64,000 bases of DNA from Pseudomonas batumici (GTDB taxonomy: Bacteria; Pseudomonadota; Gammaproteobacteria; Pseudomonadales; Pseudomonadaceae): the NCBI RefSeq assembly GCF_000820515.1, contig NZ_JXDG01000045.1, forward strand, positions 92,521 to 156,520. The letters are read 5' to 3'. The notes beneath the pieces were generated by a model that saw only the letters and a program-made list of their open reading frames with translations, searched no databases and was not told where the DNA came from. Below, piece by piece: positions 51,573 through 61,700 of this stretch (position 1 is its first letter; each line of letters opens with the position of its first letter). Position numbers and translations under genes: made by a program.

Positions 51573-54287
51573 ATGGCCACTATCCACGTAGACGGCAAAG
51601 CGCTCGAAGTCGATGGGGCAGACAACCTGTTACAGGCTTGTCTGTCGCTAGGCCTCGACATCCCTTATTTCTGCTGGCACCCCGCGCTCGGTAGCGTCGG
51701 TGCCTGTCGCCAGTGCGCGGTCAAGCAGTACAACGACGAGAACGACACCCGTGGTCGCATCGTCATGTCCTGCATGACCCCGGCCTCCGACGGCACCTGG
51801 ATCTCCATCGATGACGAGGAGTCCAAGGCGTTCCGCGCCAGCGTCGTCGAATGGCTGATGACCAACCACCCGCACGACTGCCCGGTCTGCGAGGAAGGCG
51901 GTCACTGCCACCTGCAAGACATGACCGTGATGACCGGCCACAACGAGCGCCGTTATCGCTTCACCAAGCGGACCCACCAGAACCAGGAGCTCGGCCCGTT
52001 CATCGCCCACGAGATGAACCGCTGCATCGCCTGCTATCGCTGCGTGCGCTTCTATAAGGACTACGCCGGCGGTACTGACCTCGGCGTGTTCGGTGCCCAC
52101 GACAACGTGTACTTCGGTCGCGTCGAAGACGGCACCCTGGAAAGCGAATTCTCCGGCAACCTCACCGAGGTCTGCCCGACCGGTGTGTTCACCGACAAGA
52201 CCCACTCCGAGCGCTACAACCGCAAGTGGGACATGCAGTTCTCGCCGAGCATCTGCCATGGCTGCTCCAGCGGTTGCAACATCAGCCCGGGCGAGCGCTA
52301 CGGCGAACTGCGCCGGATCGAAAACCGCTACAACGGTTCGGTGAACCAGTACTTCCTCTGCGACCGTGGCCGTTTCGGCTATGGCTACGTCAACCGCGAG
52401 GACCGTCCACGTCAGCCGCTGCTGGCCAATGGCGCCAAGTTGAGCCTGGACGAAGCGCTGGATAAAGCCGCCGAGCTGCTGCGCGGTCGCAACATCGTTG
52501 GTATCGGTTCGCCCCGCGCCAGCCTGGAAAGCAACCACGCGCTGCGCGAGCTGGTCGGTGCCGAGCACTTCTACTCGGGTATCGAAGCGGCTGAGCTGGA
52601 GCGTATCCGCCTGGTCCTGCAAGTCCTCAAGGACAGCCCGCTGCCGGTGCCGAACATGCGCGAGGTCGAGGACCACGACGCCGTGTTCGTCCTCGGTGAA
52701 GACCTGACCCAGACCGCCGCCCGCATGGCCCTGGCCCTGCGCCAGTCGGTCAAGGGCAAGGCCGAGGACATGGCCGACGCCATGCGCGTCCAGCCTTGGC
52801 TCGACGCCGCGGTAAAAAACATCGGCCAGCACGCGCTGAACCCGCTGTTCATCGCCAGCCTCGCTGAAACCAAGCTCGACGACATCGCCGAAGAGTGCGT
52901 GCACGCCGCGCCCGACGACCTGGCCCGCCTCGGTTTCGCCGTGGCTCATGCCCTCGACGCCAGCGCACCGGCCGTCGAAGGCCTGGACGCCGAAGCCCTG
53001 GAACTGGCCCAGCGTATCGCCAATGCCCTGCTCGCGGCCAAGCGCCCACTGATCATCGCCGGTACCTCCCTGGGTTCCAAGGCGCTGATCGAAGCGGCGG
53101 CCAACATTGCCAAGGCCTTGAAGCTGCGCGAGAAGAACGGCTCCATCAGCCTGATCGTGCCGGAAGCCAACAGCCTCGGCCTGGCCATGTTCGGCGGCGA
53201 GTCGGTGGACGCTGCCCTGCAAGCGGTGATCGACGGCAAGGCCGACGCCATCGTCGTGCTGGAAAACGATCTGTACACCCGCACCGACAAAGCCAAGGTC
53301 GACGCCGCACTGAACGCCGCGAAAGTGCTGATCGTCGCCGACCACCAGAAAACCGCCACCAGCGACCGCGCCCAGCTGGTTCTGCCGGCTGCCAGCTTCG
53401 CTGAAGGCGACGGCACCCTGGTCAGCCAGGAAGGCCGCGCCCAGCGCTTCTTCCAGGTCTTCGATCCGAAGTACCTCGATGCCAGCATCCTGGTTCACGA
53501 AGGCTGGCGCTGGCTGCATGCCCTGCGCGCGACCCTGCTGAACCAGCCGATCGACTGGACCCAGCTGGACCACGTCACCGCGGCCTGCGCTTCCAGCACT
53601 CCGCAACTGGCCCGCATCGTCGACGCCGCACCGTCCGCCGCGTTCCGCATCAAGGGCATGAAACTGGCCCGCGAACCGCTGCGTTACTCCGGCCGTACCG
53701 CCATGCGCGCCAACATCAGCGTGCACGAACCGCGTACCTCCCAGGACGTCGACACCGCGTTCGCCTTCTCCATGGAAGGTTACTCGGGCTCCGCCGAACC
53801 GCGTCAGCAGGTGCCATTCGCCTGGTCGCCGGGCTGGAACTCGCCGCAAGCCTGGAACAAGTTCCAGGACGAAGTCGGTGGCCATATCCGTGCCGGCGAC
53901 CCGGGCACCCGCCTGATCGAAAGCCAGGGCGACTCGCTGAACTGGTTCGCCAGTGTGCCGCGCGCCTTCAACCCGGCCCAGGGCACCTGGCAAGCCGTGC
54001 CGTTCTTCCACCTGTTCGGCAGCGAAGAGAACTCTTCCAGGGCCGCGCCGGTACAAGAGCGCATCCCGGCAGCCTACGTGTCGCTGGCCAAGTCCGAAGC
54101 CGATCGCCTGGGCGTCAACGACGGTGCCCTGCTCAGCTTGAACGTAGCCGGTACCACCCTGCGTCTGCCGCTGCGAATCAACGACGAGCTGGGCGCTGGC
54201 CTGGTGGCCTTGCCGGCCGGCCTGGCGGGCATTCCCCCGGCGTTTTTCGGTAAATCCGTTGACGGCCTGCAGGAGGCAGCTCAATGA
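51573..54287 (+). CDS. nuoG: NADH-quinone oxidoreductase subunit G
   Basis: A 904-residue molybdopterin-family subunit. N-terminal iron-sulfur ligands: YFCWHPALGSVGACRQC ([2Fe-2S] N1b), HDCPVCEEGGHCHLQDM, NRCIACYRCVRFY, and CHGCSSGCNISPGER (extra cluster N7 type). The rest is the oxidoreductase-like fold without a cofactor role. It overlaps nuoH by four bases. Confidence 0.97.
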   Translation: MATIHVDGKALEVDGADNLLQACLSLGLDIPYFCWHPALGSVGACRQCAVKQYNDENDTRGRIVMSCMTPASDGTWISIDDEESKAFRASVVEWLMTNHPHDCPVCEEGGHCHLQDMTVMTGHNERRYRFTKRTHQNQELGPFIAHEMNRCIACYRCVRFYKDYAGGTDLGVFGAHDNVYFGRVEDGTLESEFSGNLTEVCPTGVFTDKTHSERYNRKWDMQFSPSICHGCSSGCNISPGERYGELRRIENRYNGSVNQYFLCDRGRFGYGYVNREDRPRQPLLANGAKLSLDEALDKAAELLRGRNIVGIGSPRASLESNHALRELVGAEHFYSGIEAAELERIRLVLQVLKDSPLPVPNMREVEDHDAVFVLGEDLTQTAARMALALRQSVKGKAEDMADAMRVQPWLDAAVKNIGQHALNPLFIASLAETKLDDIAEECVHAAPDDLARLGFAVAHALDASAPAVEGLDAEALELAQRIANALLAAKRPLIIAGTSLGSKALIEAAANIAKALKLREKNGSISLIVPEANSLGLAMFGGESVDAALQAVIDGKADAIVVLENDLYTRTDKAKVDAALNAAKVLIVADHQKTATSDRAQLVLPAASFAEGDGTLVSQEGRAQRFFQVFDPKYLDASILVHEGWRWLHALRATLLNQPIDWTQLDHVTAACASSTPQLARIVDAAPSAAFRIKGMKLAREPLRYSGRTAMRANISVHEPRTSQDVDTAFAFSMEGYSGSAEPRQQVPFAWSPGWNSPQAWNKFQDEVGGHIRAGDPGTRLIESQGDSLNWFASVPRAFNPAQGTWQAVPFFHLFGSEENSSRAAPVQERIPAAYVSLAKSEADRLGVNDGALLSLNVAGTTLRLPLRINDELGAGLVALPAGLAGIPPAFFGKSVDGLQEAAQ

Positions 54288-55291
54288 CCTGGTTCACCCC
54301 TGAAGTGATCGACGTGATCCTCTCGGTCGTCAAGGCCATCGTGGTGCTGCTGGCCGTCGTGGTCTGCGGCGCCTTGCTGAGCTTCGTCGAACGTCGCCTG
54401 CTGGGCTGGTGGCAGGACCGCTACGGTCCGAACCGCGTCGGCCCGTTCGGCATGTTCCAGATCGCCGCCGACATGCTGAAGATGTTCTTCAAGGAAGACT
54501 GGACGCCACCGTTCGCCGACAAGGTGATCTTCACCCTGGCACCGGTGGTGGCCATGAGCGCCCTGCTGATCGCCTTCTCGATCATCCCGATCACCCCGAC
54601 CTGGGGTGTCGCGGACCTGAACATCGGCCTGCTGTTCTTCTTCGCCATGGCCGGTCTGTCGGTGTACGCGGTGCTGTTCGCCGGTTGGTCGAGCGCCAAC
54701 AAGTACGCCCTGCTGGGCAGCTTGCGCGCCTCGGCGCAGACCGTGTCCTATGAAGTGTTCATGGGCCTGTCGCTGATGGGCATCGTGGTCCAGGTCGGCT
54801 CGTTCAACATGCGCGACATCGTCGACTACCAGGCCCAGCACCTGTGGTTCGTGATTCCGCAGATCTTCGGCTTCCTGACCTTCTTCATCGCCGGCGTGGC
54901 CGTGACTCACCGTCACCCCTTCGACCAGCCGGAAGCGGAACAGGAACTGGCCGACGGTTACCACATTGAATATGCCGGCATGAAATGGGGCATGTTCTTC
55001 GTCGGCGAGTACATCGGCATCATCCTGATCTCGGCCTTGCTGGTCACCCTGTTCTTCGGTGGCTGGCACGGTCCGTTCGGCATCCTGCCGCAACTGTCGT
55101 TCATCTGGTTCGCCCTGAAGACCGCGTTCTTCATCATGATGTTCATCCTGCTGCGCGCCTCCATCCCGCGCCCACGGTATGACCAGGTGATGGACTTCAG
55201 CTGGAAATTCTGCCTGCCGCTGACCCTGATCAACATGCTGGTGACCGCTGCGATTGTGTTGTTGAACACGCCTGCGGGCGCGGTTCAGTGA
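54284..55291 (+). CDS. nuoH: NADH-quinone oxidoreductase subunit H
   Basis: A 335-residue membrane subunit with eight hydrophobic helices that joins the two arms and forms the quinone entry. WQDRYGPNRVGPFGMFQ and RASIPRPRYDQVMDFSWK are the conserved cytoplasmic loops. Confidence 0.97.
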   Translation: MTWFTPEVIDVILSVVKAIVVLLAVVVCGALLSFVERRLLGWWQDRYGPNRVGPFGMFQIAADMLKMFFKEDWTPPFADKVIFTLAPVVAMSALLIAFSIIPITPTWGVADLNIGLLFFFAMAGLSVYAVLFAGWSSANKYALLGSLRASAQTVSYEVFMGLSLMGIVVQVGSFNMRDIVDYQAQHLWFVIPQIFGFLTFFIAGVAVTHRHPFDQPEAEQELADGYHIEYAGMKWGMFFVGEYIGIILISALLVTLFFGGWHGPFGILPQLSFIWFALKTAFFIMMFILLRASIPRPRYDQVMDFSWKFCLPLTLINMLVTAAIVLLNTPAGAVQ

Positions 55292-55302
55292 GGATTTGAC
55301 CC

Positions 55303-55851
55303 ATGTTCAAATATATTGGCGACATCGTTAAGGGTACCGGTACCCAGCTGCGAAGCCTGGTGATGATTTTCGGCCACGGCTTCCGCAAGCGCGACACCCT
55401 GCAATACCCGGAAGAGGCGGTGTACCTGCCGCCACGTTATCGCGGTCGCATCGTGCTGACCCGCGACCCCGACGGCGAAGAGCGCTGTGTAGCCTGCAAC
55501 CTGTGCGCCGTGGCGTGCCCGGTGGGCTGCATCTCGCTGCAGAAAGCCGAGACCGACGACGGTCGTTGGTACCCGGAGTTCTTCCGCATCAACTTCTCGC
55601 GTTGCATTTTCTGCGGCCTCTGCGAGGAAGCCTGCCCGACCACCGCGATCCAGCTGACACCGGATTTCGAGATGGGCGAGTTCAAACGTCAGGACCTGGT
55701 GTACGAGAAAGAAGATCTGCTGATCTCCGGCCCCGGCAAGAACCCTGATTACAACTTCTATCGTGTTGCAGGTATGGCGGTTGCCGGGAAGCCGAAAGGC
55801 TCTGCCCAGAACGAAGCCGAGCCGATCAACGTGAAGAGCTTGCTGCCTTAA
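55303..55851 (+). CDS. nuoI: NADH-quinone oxidoreductase subunit I
   Basis: A 182-residue ferredoxin-like subunit with two [4Fe-4S] clusters (N6a, N6b). The motifs CVACNLCAVACPVGCI and CIFCGLCEEACPTTAI are both complete. GAGGA precedes the ATG by about 8 bases. Confidence 0.97.
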   Translation: MFKYIGDIVKGTGTQLRSLVMIFGHGFRKRDTLQYPEEAVYLPPRYRGRIVLTRDPDGEERCVACNLCAVACPVGCISLQKAETDDGRWYPEFFRINFSRCIFCGLCEEACPTTAIQLTPDFEMGEFKRQDLVYEKEDLLISGPGKNPDYNFYRVAGMAVAGKPKGSAQNEAEPINVKSLLP

Positions 55852-55860
55852 GGAAGAACG

Positions 55861-56361
55861 ATGGAATTCGCTTTCTATTTCGCATCGGGTGTCGCTGTTC
55901 TGGCCACGCTGCGCGTGATCACCAACACCAACCCTGTGCACGCCCTGCTCTACCTGATTATCTCGCTGCTCTCCGTGGCGATGACGTTCTTCAGCCTCGG
56001 TGCACCCTTTGCCGGCGCCCTGGAAGTGATCGCCTACGCCGGTGCCATCATGGTGCTGTTCGTGTTCGTGGTGATGATGCTGAACCTGGGTCCGACCTCG
56101 GTGCTGCAAGAGCGCGACTGGCTCAAGCCCGGGATCTGGATCGGGCCGGTGATCCTCTCCGCCCTGCTGCTGGCCGAACTGCTGTACGTGCTGTTCAGCC
56201 ACGGCAACGGCGGCGCGATCGGTCAAACCACCGTGGGCCCCAAGACCGTGGGCATCAGCCTGTTCGGTCCGTACCTGCTGGTGGTCGAACTTGCCTCGAT
56301 GCTGCTGCTCGCCGCAGCCATCACGGCATTCCACTTGGGCCGCAACGAGGCGAAGGAGTAA
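55861..56361 (+). CDS. nuoJ: NADH-quinone oxidoreductase subunit J
   Basis: A 166-residue membrane subunit with five hydrophobic helices. EVIAYAGAIMVLFVFVVMML is the conserved third helix with its pi-bulge region. It starts 9 bp after nuoI and ends 3 bp before nuoK. Confidence 0.96.
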   Translation: MEFAFYFASGVAVLATLRVITNTNPVHALLYLIISLLSVAMTFFSLGAPFAGALEVIAYAGAIMVLFVFVVMMLNLGPTSVLQERDWLKPGIWIGPVILSALLLAELLYVLFSHGNGGAIGQTTVGPKTVGISLFGPYLLVVELASMLLLAAAITAFHLGRNEAKE

Positions 56362-56364
56362 CTC

Positions 56365-56673
56365 ATGCCTGCTATCCCTTTGGAACATGGCCTGGCTGTC
56401 GCCGGCATCCTGTTCTGCCTCGGCCTGATCGGCCTGATGGTCCGCCGCAACATCCTCTTCGTGCTGATGAGCCTGGAAGTGATGATGAACGCCGCCGCAC
56501 TGGCCTTCATCGTCGCGGGCGCACGCTGGGCGCAACCGGATGGACAGGTCATGTTCATCCTGGTGATCAGCCTGGCAGCCGCCGAGGCCAGTATCGGCCT
56601 GGCGATCCTGCTGCAGCTGTATCGCCGCTTCCACACGCTCGATATCGACGCTGCCAGTGAGATGCGCGGATGA
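56365..56673 (+). CDS. nuoK: NADH-quinone oxidoreductase subunit K
   Basis: A 102-residue MrpC-like subunit with three helices; the buried glutamates are in LMSLEVMMNAAALAF and AAAEASIGLAILL. It overlaps nuoL by four bases. Confidence 0.97.
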   Translation: MPAIPLEHGLAVAGILFCLGLIGLMVRRNILFVLMSLEVMMNAAALAFIVAGARWAQPDGQVMFILVISLAAAEASIGLAILLQLYRRFHTLDIDAASEMRG

Positions 56674-58523
56674 ACATGATCTTTCTGACTTTCGTATTCC
56701 CCCTGATCGGTTTCCTGCTGCTGGCGTTCTCCCGTGGACGCCTCTCGGAAAACGGCTCGGCCCTGATCGGGGTCGGCTCCGTCGGCCTGTCGGCCATCGT
56801 CGCCGCCTACCTGATCTGGCAATTCAACGTCGCACCGCCCGAGGGCGGCCACTACACCCTGGTGCTGTGGCAGTGGATGTCGGTGGAGGGCTTCGCCCCC
56901 AACTTCGCCCTGTACGTCGACGGCCTGTCGATCACCATGCTCGGCGTGGTGGTCGGCGTGGGTTTCCTGATCCACCTGTTCGCCTCCTGGTACATGCGCG
57001 GTGAAGACGGTTACTCGCGCTTCTTCGCCTACACCAACCTGTTTATCGCCAGCATGCTGTTCCTGGTACTGGCCGATAACCTGTTGTTCGTGTACTTCGG
57101 CTGGGAAGGCGTGGGCCTGTGCTCCTACCTGTTGATCGGTTTCTACTACGGCAACCGCAACAACGGTAACGCCGCCCTCAAGGCCTTTATCGTCACCCGC
57201 GTCGGCGACGTGTTCATGGCCATCGGCCTGTTCATCCTGTTCACGCAGCTGGGCACGCTGAATATCCAGGAACTGCTGGTCAAGGCGCCCGAGCACTTCA
57301 AGGTCGGCGACTTCTGGATCGTCCTGGCGACCCTGATGCTGCTGGGCGGCGCGGTCGGTAAGTCCGCGCAGCTGCCGCTGCAGACCTGGCTGGCGGACGC
57401 CATGGCCGGTCCTACCCCGGTTTCGGCACTGATCCACGCCGCGACCATGGTGACCGCCGGTGTCTACCTGATCGCCCGTACCCACGGCCTGTTCGCCCTG
57501 GCGCCGGAGATCCTGCACCTGGTCGGCATCGTCGGTGGCGTGACCCTGGTCCTGGCCGGCTTCGCCGCCCTGGTCCAGACCGACATCAAGCGGATCCTCG
57601 CCTACTCGACCATGAGCCAGATCGGCTACATGTTCCTGGCCCTGGGCGTCGGTGCCTGGGAAGGCGCGATCTTCCACCTGATGACCCACGCCTTCTTCAA
57701 GGCCCTGCTGTTCCTTGCCTCCGGTGCGGTGATCGTGGCCTGCCACCACGAGCAGAACATCTTCAAGATGGGCGGCCTGTGGAAGAAACTGCCATTGGCC
57801 TACGCCAGCTTCATCGTCGGTGGCGCCGCCCTGGCCGCCCTGCCGATCGTGACCGCCGGTTTCTACTCCAAGGACGAAATCCTCTGGGAAGCCTTCGCCA
57901 GCGGTAACCAGAATCTGCTCTATGCAGGTCTGGTGGGCGCGTTCATGACCTCGCTGTACACCTTCCGCCTGATCTTCATCACCTTCCACGGTGAAGCCAA
58001 GACCGAAGCCCACGCCGGCCACGGGATTACCCATTGGCTGCCGCTGAGCGTGCTGATCGTGCTGTCGACCTTCATCGGTGCCTGGATTCATCCGCCACTG
58101 GCGGGCGTCCTGCCGGAAAGCGCCGGTCATGCCGGCGGCGAAGCCAAGCACAGCCTGGAAATCGCCTCGGGTGCCATCGCCCTGGCCGGTATCCTGCTGG
58201 CGGCCGTGCTGTTCCTCGGCAAGCGTCGCTTCGCCACCGCGGTCGCCAACAGCGGCATCGGTCGTGTCCTGTCGGCCTGGTGGTTCGCCGCCTGGGGCTT
58301 CGACTGGATCTACGACAAGCTGTTCGTCAAGCCGTACCTGGCGATCATCCATATGCTGCGCAAAGACCCGCTCGACCAGACCATCGGCCTGATCCCGCGT
58401 ATGGCCAAAGGCGGCAACACCGCCCTGAGCCGCACCCAGACCGGTCAACTGCGTTGGTATGCCGCGTCGCTCGCCGCCGGTGCAGTCGTGGTGCTGGGCG
58501 CCATCGTGCTGGTAGCGGTCTGA
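56670..58523 (+). CDS. nuoL: NADH-quinone oxidoreductase subunit L
   Basis: A 617-residue antiporter-like proton-pumping subunit. FGWEGVGLCSYLLIGFYY and LPLQTWLADAMAGPTPVSAL hold the key Glu and Lys residues; the long lateral helix lies in the C-terminal part. It is 40 bp before nuoM. Confidence 0.97.
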   Translation: MNMIFLTFVFPLIGFLLLAFSRGRLSENGSALIGVGSVGLSAIVAAYLIWQFNVAPPEGGHYTLVLWQWMSVEGFAPNFALYVDGLSITMLGVVVGVGFLIHLFASWYMRGEDGYSRFFAYTNLFIASMLFLVLADNLLFVYFGWEGVGLCSYLLIGFYYGNRNNGNAALKAFIVTRVGDVFMAIGLFILFTQLGTLNIQELLVKAPEHFKVGDFWIVLATLMLLGGAVGKSAQLPLQTWLADAMAGPTPVSALIHAATMVTAGVYLIARTHGLFALAPEILHLVGIVGGVTLVLAGFAALVQTDIKRILAYSTMSQIGYMFLALGVGAWEGAIFHLMTHAFFKALLFLASGAVIVACHHEQNIFKMGGLWKKLPLAYASFIVGGAALAALPIVTAGFYSKDEILWEAFASGNQNLLYAGLVGAFMTSLYTFRLIFITFHGEAKTEAHAGHGITHWLPLSVLIVLSTFIGAWIHPPLAGVLPESAGHAGGEAKHSLEIASGAIALAGILLAAVLFLGKRRFATAVANSGIGRVLSAWWFAAWGFDWIYDKLFVKPYLAIIHMLRKDPLDQTIGLIPRMAKGGNTALSRTQTGQLRWYAASLAAGAVVVLGAIVLVAV

Positions 58524-58563
58524 CTATGAACCTTGCGACATTGCGAAAGGAATTGAGCCCGTC

Positions 58564-60096
58564 ATGATTCTGCCTTGGCTAATCCTGATCCCCTTTATCG
58601 GCGGCCTGCTGTGCTGGCTGGGTGAGCGCTTCGGCGCCACCCTCCCCCGCTGGATTGCGCTGCTGACCATGTCCCTCGAACTCGCCCTCGGCCTCTGGCT
58701 GTGGGCCCACGGGGAATTCCACCTGGCACCGGCTCCCGGCGCCGATCCGACCTGGGCGATCGAGTTCAAGCAGGTCTGGATCCAGCGCTTCGGCATCAAC
58801 GTGCACCTGGCCCTCGACGGCCTGTCGCTGCTGATGGTCCTGCTGACCGGCCTGCTGGGCGTCCTCTCGGTGCTCTGCTCGTGGAAAGAGATCCAGCGTC
58901 GGGTGGGCTTCTTCCACCTGAACCTGATGTGGATCCTGGGCGGTGTCGTCGGCGTGTTCCTGGCCCTCGACCTGTTCATGTTCTTCTTCTTCTGGGAAAT
59001 GATGCTGGTGCCGATGTACTTCCTCATCGCGCTCTGGGGTCACAGTTCTTCGGACGGCAAGAAAACCCGGATCTACGCGGCGACCAAGTTCTTCATCTTC
59101 ACCCAGGCTTCCGGCCTGATCATGTTGGTGGCGATCCTCGGTCTGGTCCTGGTCCACTTCAACAGCACCGGCGTGATCAGCTTCAACTACGCCGACCTGT
59201 TGAAAACCAAGATGTCGCTGAGCACCGAGTACATCCTGATGGCCGGCTTCTTCATCGCCTTCGCGGTGAAACTGCCGGTGGTGCCGTTCCACTCCTGGCT
59301 GCCGGATGCCCACGCCCAGGCGCCGACCGCCGGTTCCGTGGACCTGGCCGGTATCTTGCTGAAAACCGCGGCCTACGGTCTGCTGCGTTTCGCCCTGCCG
59401 CTGTTCCCGAATGCTTCGGCGGCGTTCGCGCCGTTTGCCATGACCCTGGGTCTGATCGGGATTTTCTACGGCGCGTTCCTGGCCTTCGCACAAACCGACA
59501 TCAAGCGCCTGATCGCCTTCTCCAGCGTTTCGCACATGGGCTTCGTGCTGATCGGGATCTACTCCGGCAGCCAGCAGGCCCTGCAAGGCGCGGTGATCCA
59601 GATGCTGGCCCACGGCCTGTCGGCGGCGGCACTCTTTATCCTCAGCGGCCAGCTCTACGAGCGTACCCATACCCGCGACATGCGTGAGATGGGTGGCCTG
59701 TGGTCGAAGATCGCCTACCTGCCGGCCATCAGCCTGTTCTTCGCCACCGCGTCGCTGGGCCTGCCGGGCACCGGTAACTTCGTCGGCGAGTTCCTGATCC
59801 TGATCGGTACCTTCGCCGCGGCACCGTGGGTCATCGCGATTGCCACGTCGGGCCTGGTGTTCGGTTCGGTCTACTCGCTGATCATGATTCACCGTGCCTA
59901 CTTCGGCCCGTCCAAATCCGATGCCGTGCTGCATGGCATGGATGGTCGCGAACTGATCATGGTGCTGGGACTGGCGGTGCTGCTGATTTACCTCGGCGTC
60001 TACCCGCAACCGTTCCTCGATACCTCCGCCGCCACCATGCATGGCGTGCAGCAGTGGTTCGGCACCGCCTTCACTCAACTCGCTTCGGCCCGGTAA
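58564..60096 (+). CDS. nuoM: NADH-quinone oxidoreductase subunit M
   Basis: A 510-residue antiporter-like subunit homologous to NuoL and NuoN. MFFFFWEMMLVPMYFL and VPFHSWLPDAHAQAPTAGSV are the conserved pump motifs. nuoN follows after 7 bp. Confidence 0.97.
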   Translation: MILPWLILIPFIGGLLCWLGERFGATLPRWIALLTMSLELALGLWLWAHGEFHLAPAPGADPTWAIEFKQVWIQRFGINVHLALDGLSLLMVLLTGLLGVLSVLCSWKEIQRRVGFFHLNLMWILGGVVGVFLALDLFMFFFFWEMMLVPMYFLIALWGHSSSDGKKTRIYAATKFFIFTQASGLIMLVAILGLVLVHFNSTGVISFNYADLLKTKMSLSTEYILMAGFFIAFAVKLPVVPFHSWLPDAHAQAPTAGSVDLAGILLKTAAYGLLRFALPLFPNASAAFAPFAMTLGLIGIFYGAFLAFAQTDIKRLIAFSSVSHMGFVLIGIYSGSQQALQGAVIQMLAHGLSAAALFILSGQLYERTHTRDMREMGGLWSKIAYLPAISLFFATASLGLPGTGNFVGEFLILIGTFAAAPWVIAIATSGLVFGSVYSLIMIHRAYFGPSKSDAVLHGMDGRELIMVLGLAVLLIYLGVYPQPFLDTSAATMHGVQQWFGTAFTQLASAR

Positions 60097-60103
60097 GAGC
60101 GCT

Positions 60104-61567
60104 ATGGACCTGACGACTCAACACTTTATTGCGCTTGCTCCGCTGCTGATCACCAGCCTCACCGCTGTCGTGGTGATGCTGGCGATCGCCTGGCGCCGCA
60201 ACCATTCACAGACCTTCCTACTCTCGGTGGCCGGTCTCAACCTGGCCCTGCTGTCGATTCTGCCGGCGCTGAAAGTCTCGCCACTGGCGGTGACGGCGCT
60301 GATCCAGATCGACGACTTCTCCTGCCTGTACATGGCGTTGATCCTGGTCGCCACCCTGGCGTGCGTCACCCTCGCCCATGCCTACCTGGGCGATGGCGGC
60401 GACGGCTACCCGGGCAACCGTGAAGAACTCTACCTGCTGATCCTGACCGCCGCCGCCGGCGGCATGGTCCTGGTCAGCGCGCAGCACCTGGCCAGCCTGT
60501 TCATCGGCCTGGAGCTGCTCTCGGTACCGGTCTACGGCCTGGTGGCCTACGCCTTCTTCAACAAGCGTTCGCTGGAAGCCGGCATCAAGTACATGGTGCT
60601 GTCGGCCGCCGGTTCCGCCTTCCTGTTGTTCGGCATGGCCCTGCTCTACGCCGAAGCCGGCACCCTGAGCTTCAGCGGTATCGGCCAGGCCCTTGCGGCC
60701 ACCGGCCTGCCAAGCCCGATTGCCCAGCTGGGCCTGGGCATGATGCTGGTGGGCCTGGCGTTCAAGCTGTCGCTGGTGCCGTTCCACCTCTGGACCCCGG
60801 ACGTGTACGAAGGCGCCCCGGCGCCGGTGGCGGCTTTCCTGGCCACCGCCAGCAAGGTCGCGGTCTTCGCCGTGATGATCCGCCTGTTCCAGCTCTCGCC
60901 GGTGGCCAGCAGTGGCGTACTGAGCAATGTGCTGGCAGTGATCGCCATCGCCTCGATCCTGATGGGCAACCTGCTGGCGCTGACCCAGAACAACCTCAAG
61001 CGTCTGCTGGGTTACTCGTCCATCGCCCACTTCGGCTACCTGCTGATCGCCCTGGTGGCGAGCAAGGGCCTGGCCATGGAAGCCATGGGCGTGTACCTGG
61101 TCACCTACGTGATCACCAGCCTCGGCGCCTTCGGTGTGATCACCCTGATGTCCTCGCCTTACAAGGGCCGTGACGCGGACGCCTTGTACGAGTACCGCGG
61201 CCTGTTCTGGCGCCGTCCGTACCTGACCGCCGTACTGACCGTGATGATGCTGTCCCTGGCCGGTATCCCGCTGACCGCCGGCTTCATCGGCAAGTTCTAC
61301 ATCATCGCGACCGGTGTCGAGTCGCAACACTGGTGGCTGATCGGTTCGCTGGTACTGGGCAGTGCCATCGGCGTGTTCTACTACCTGCGTGTGATGGTCA
61401 CCCTGTACCTGGTCGAACCGAACCTGCGTCGTGTCGATGCCCAGCTGCACTGGGAACAGCGTGCTGGCGGCGTGATGCTGCTGGCGATCGCGGTACTGGC
61501 CTTCTTCCTCGGCCTGTACCCGCAACCGCTGCTGGAACTGGTGCAACACGCGGTACTGGCAAGCTAA
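60104..61567 (+). CDS. nuoN: NADH-quinone oxidoreductase subunit N
   Basis: A 487-residue antiporter-like subunit. FIGLELLSVPVYGLVAY and LVPFHLWTPDVYEGAPAPV are the core motifs. The start at 60104 (MDLTTQHFIALAP) is preferred; an upstream in-frame start would overlap nuoM. A terminator ends the operon 20 bp later. Confidence 0.97.
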   Translation: MDLTTQHFIALAPLLITSLTAVVVMLAIAWRRNHSQTFLLSVAGLNLALLSILPALKVSPLAVTALIQIDDFSCLYMALILVATLACVTLAHAYLGDGGDGYPGNREELYLLILTAAAGGMVLVSAQHLASLFIGLELLSVPVYGLVAYAFFNKRSLEAGIKYMVLSAAGSAFLLFGMALLYAEAGTLSFSGIGQALAATGLPSPIAQLGLGMMLVGLAFKLSLVPFHLWTPDVYEGAPAPVAAFLATASKVAVFAVMIRLFQLSPVASSGVLSNVLAVIAIASILMGNLLALTQNNLKRLLGYSSIAHFGYLLIALVASKGLAMEAMGVYLVTYVITSLGAFGVITLMSSPYKGRDADALYEYRGLFWRRPYLTAVLTVMMLSLAGIPLTAGFIGKFYIIATGVESQHWWLIGSLVLGSAIGVFYYLRVMVTLYLVEPNLRRVDAQLHWEQRAGGVMLLAIAVLAFFLGLYPQPLLELVQHAVLAS

Positions 61568-61587
61568 GCAGCCGCCCGTTGTACCCG

Positions 61588-61625
61588 ACACCCCGCCCGA
61601 GGCAACTCCGGCGGGGTGTTTTGTT
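61588..61625 (+). terminator. Terminator of the nuo operon
   Basis: ACACCCCGCC and GGCGGGGTGT form a 10-bp stem with a 12-nt loop, followed by TTTTGTTTC. Confidence 0.88.
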
Positions 61626-61700
61626 TCTGGCATAGACCCAGGTCAATATCGCGCAAGATCGGATGCCTTAGCCTCGCGACCTTTTGCGAACGATCCGACC

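Noticed and set aside
51648..54284. 878-codon minus-strand frame opposite nuoG
   Set aside because: Antisense shadow of nuoG, whose cysteine motifs are intact.
56223..58448. 741-codon minus-strand frame opposite nuoJ-L
   Set aside because: Antisense to three overlapping nuo genes; the translation is Gln/His/Asp-rich without a fold signature.
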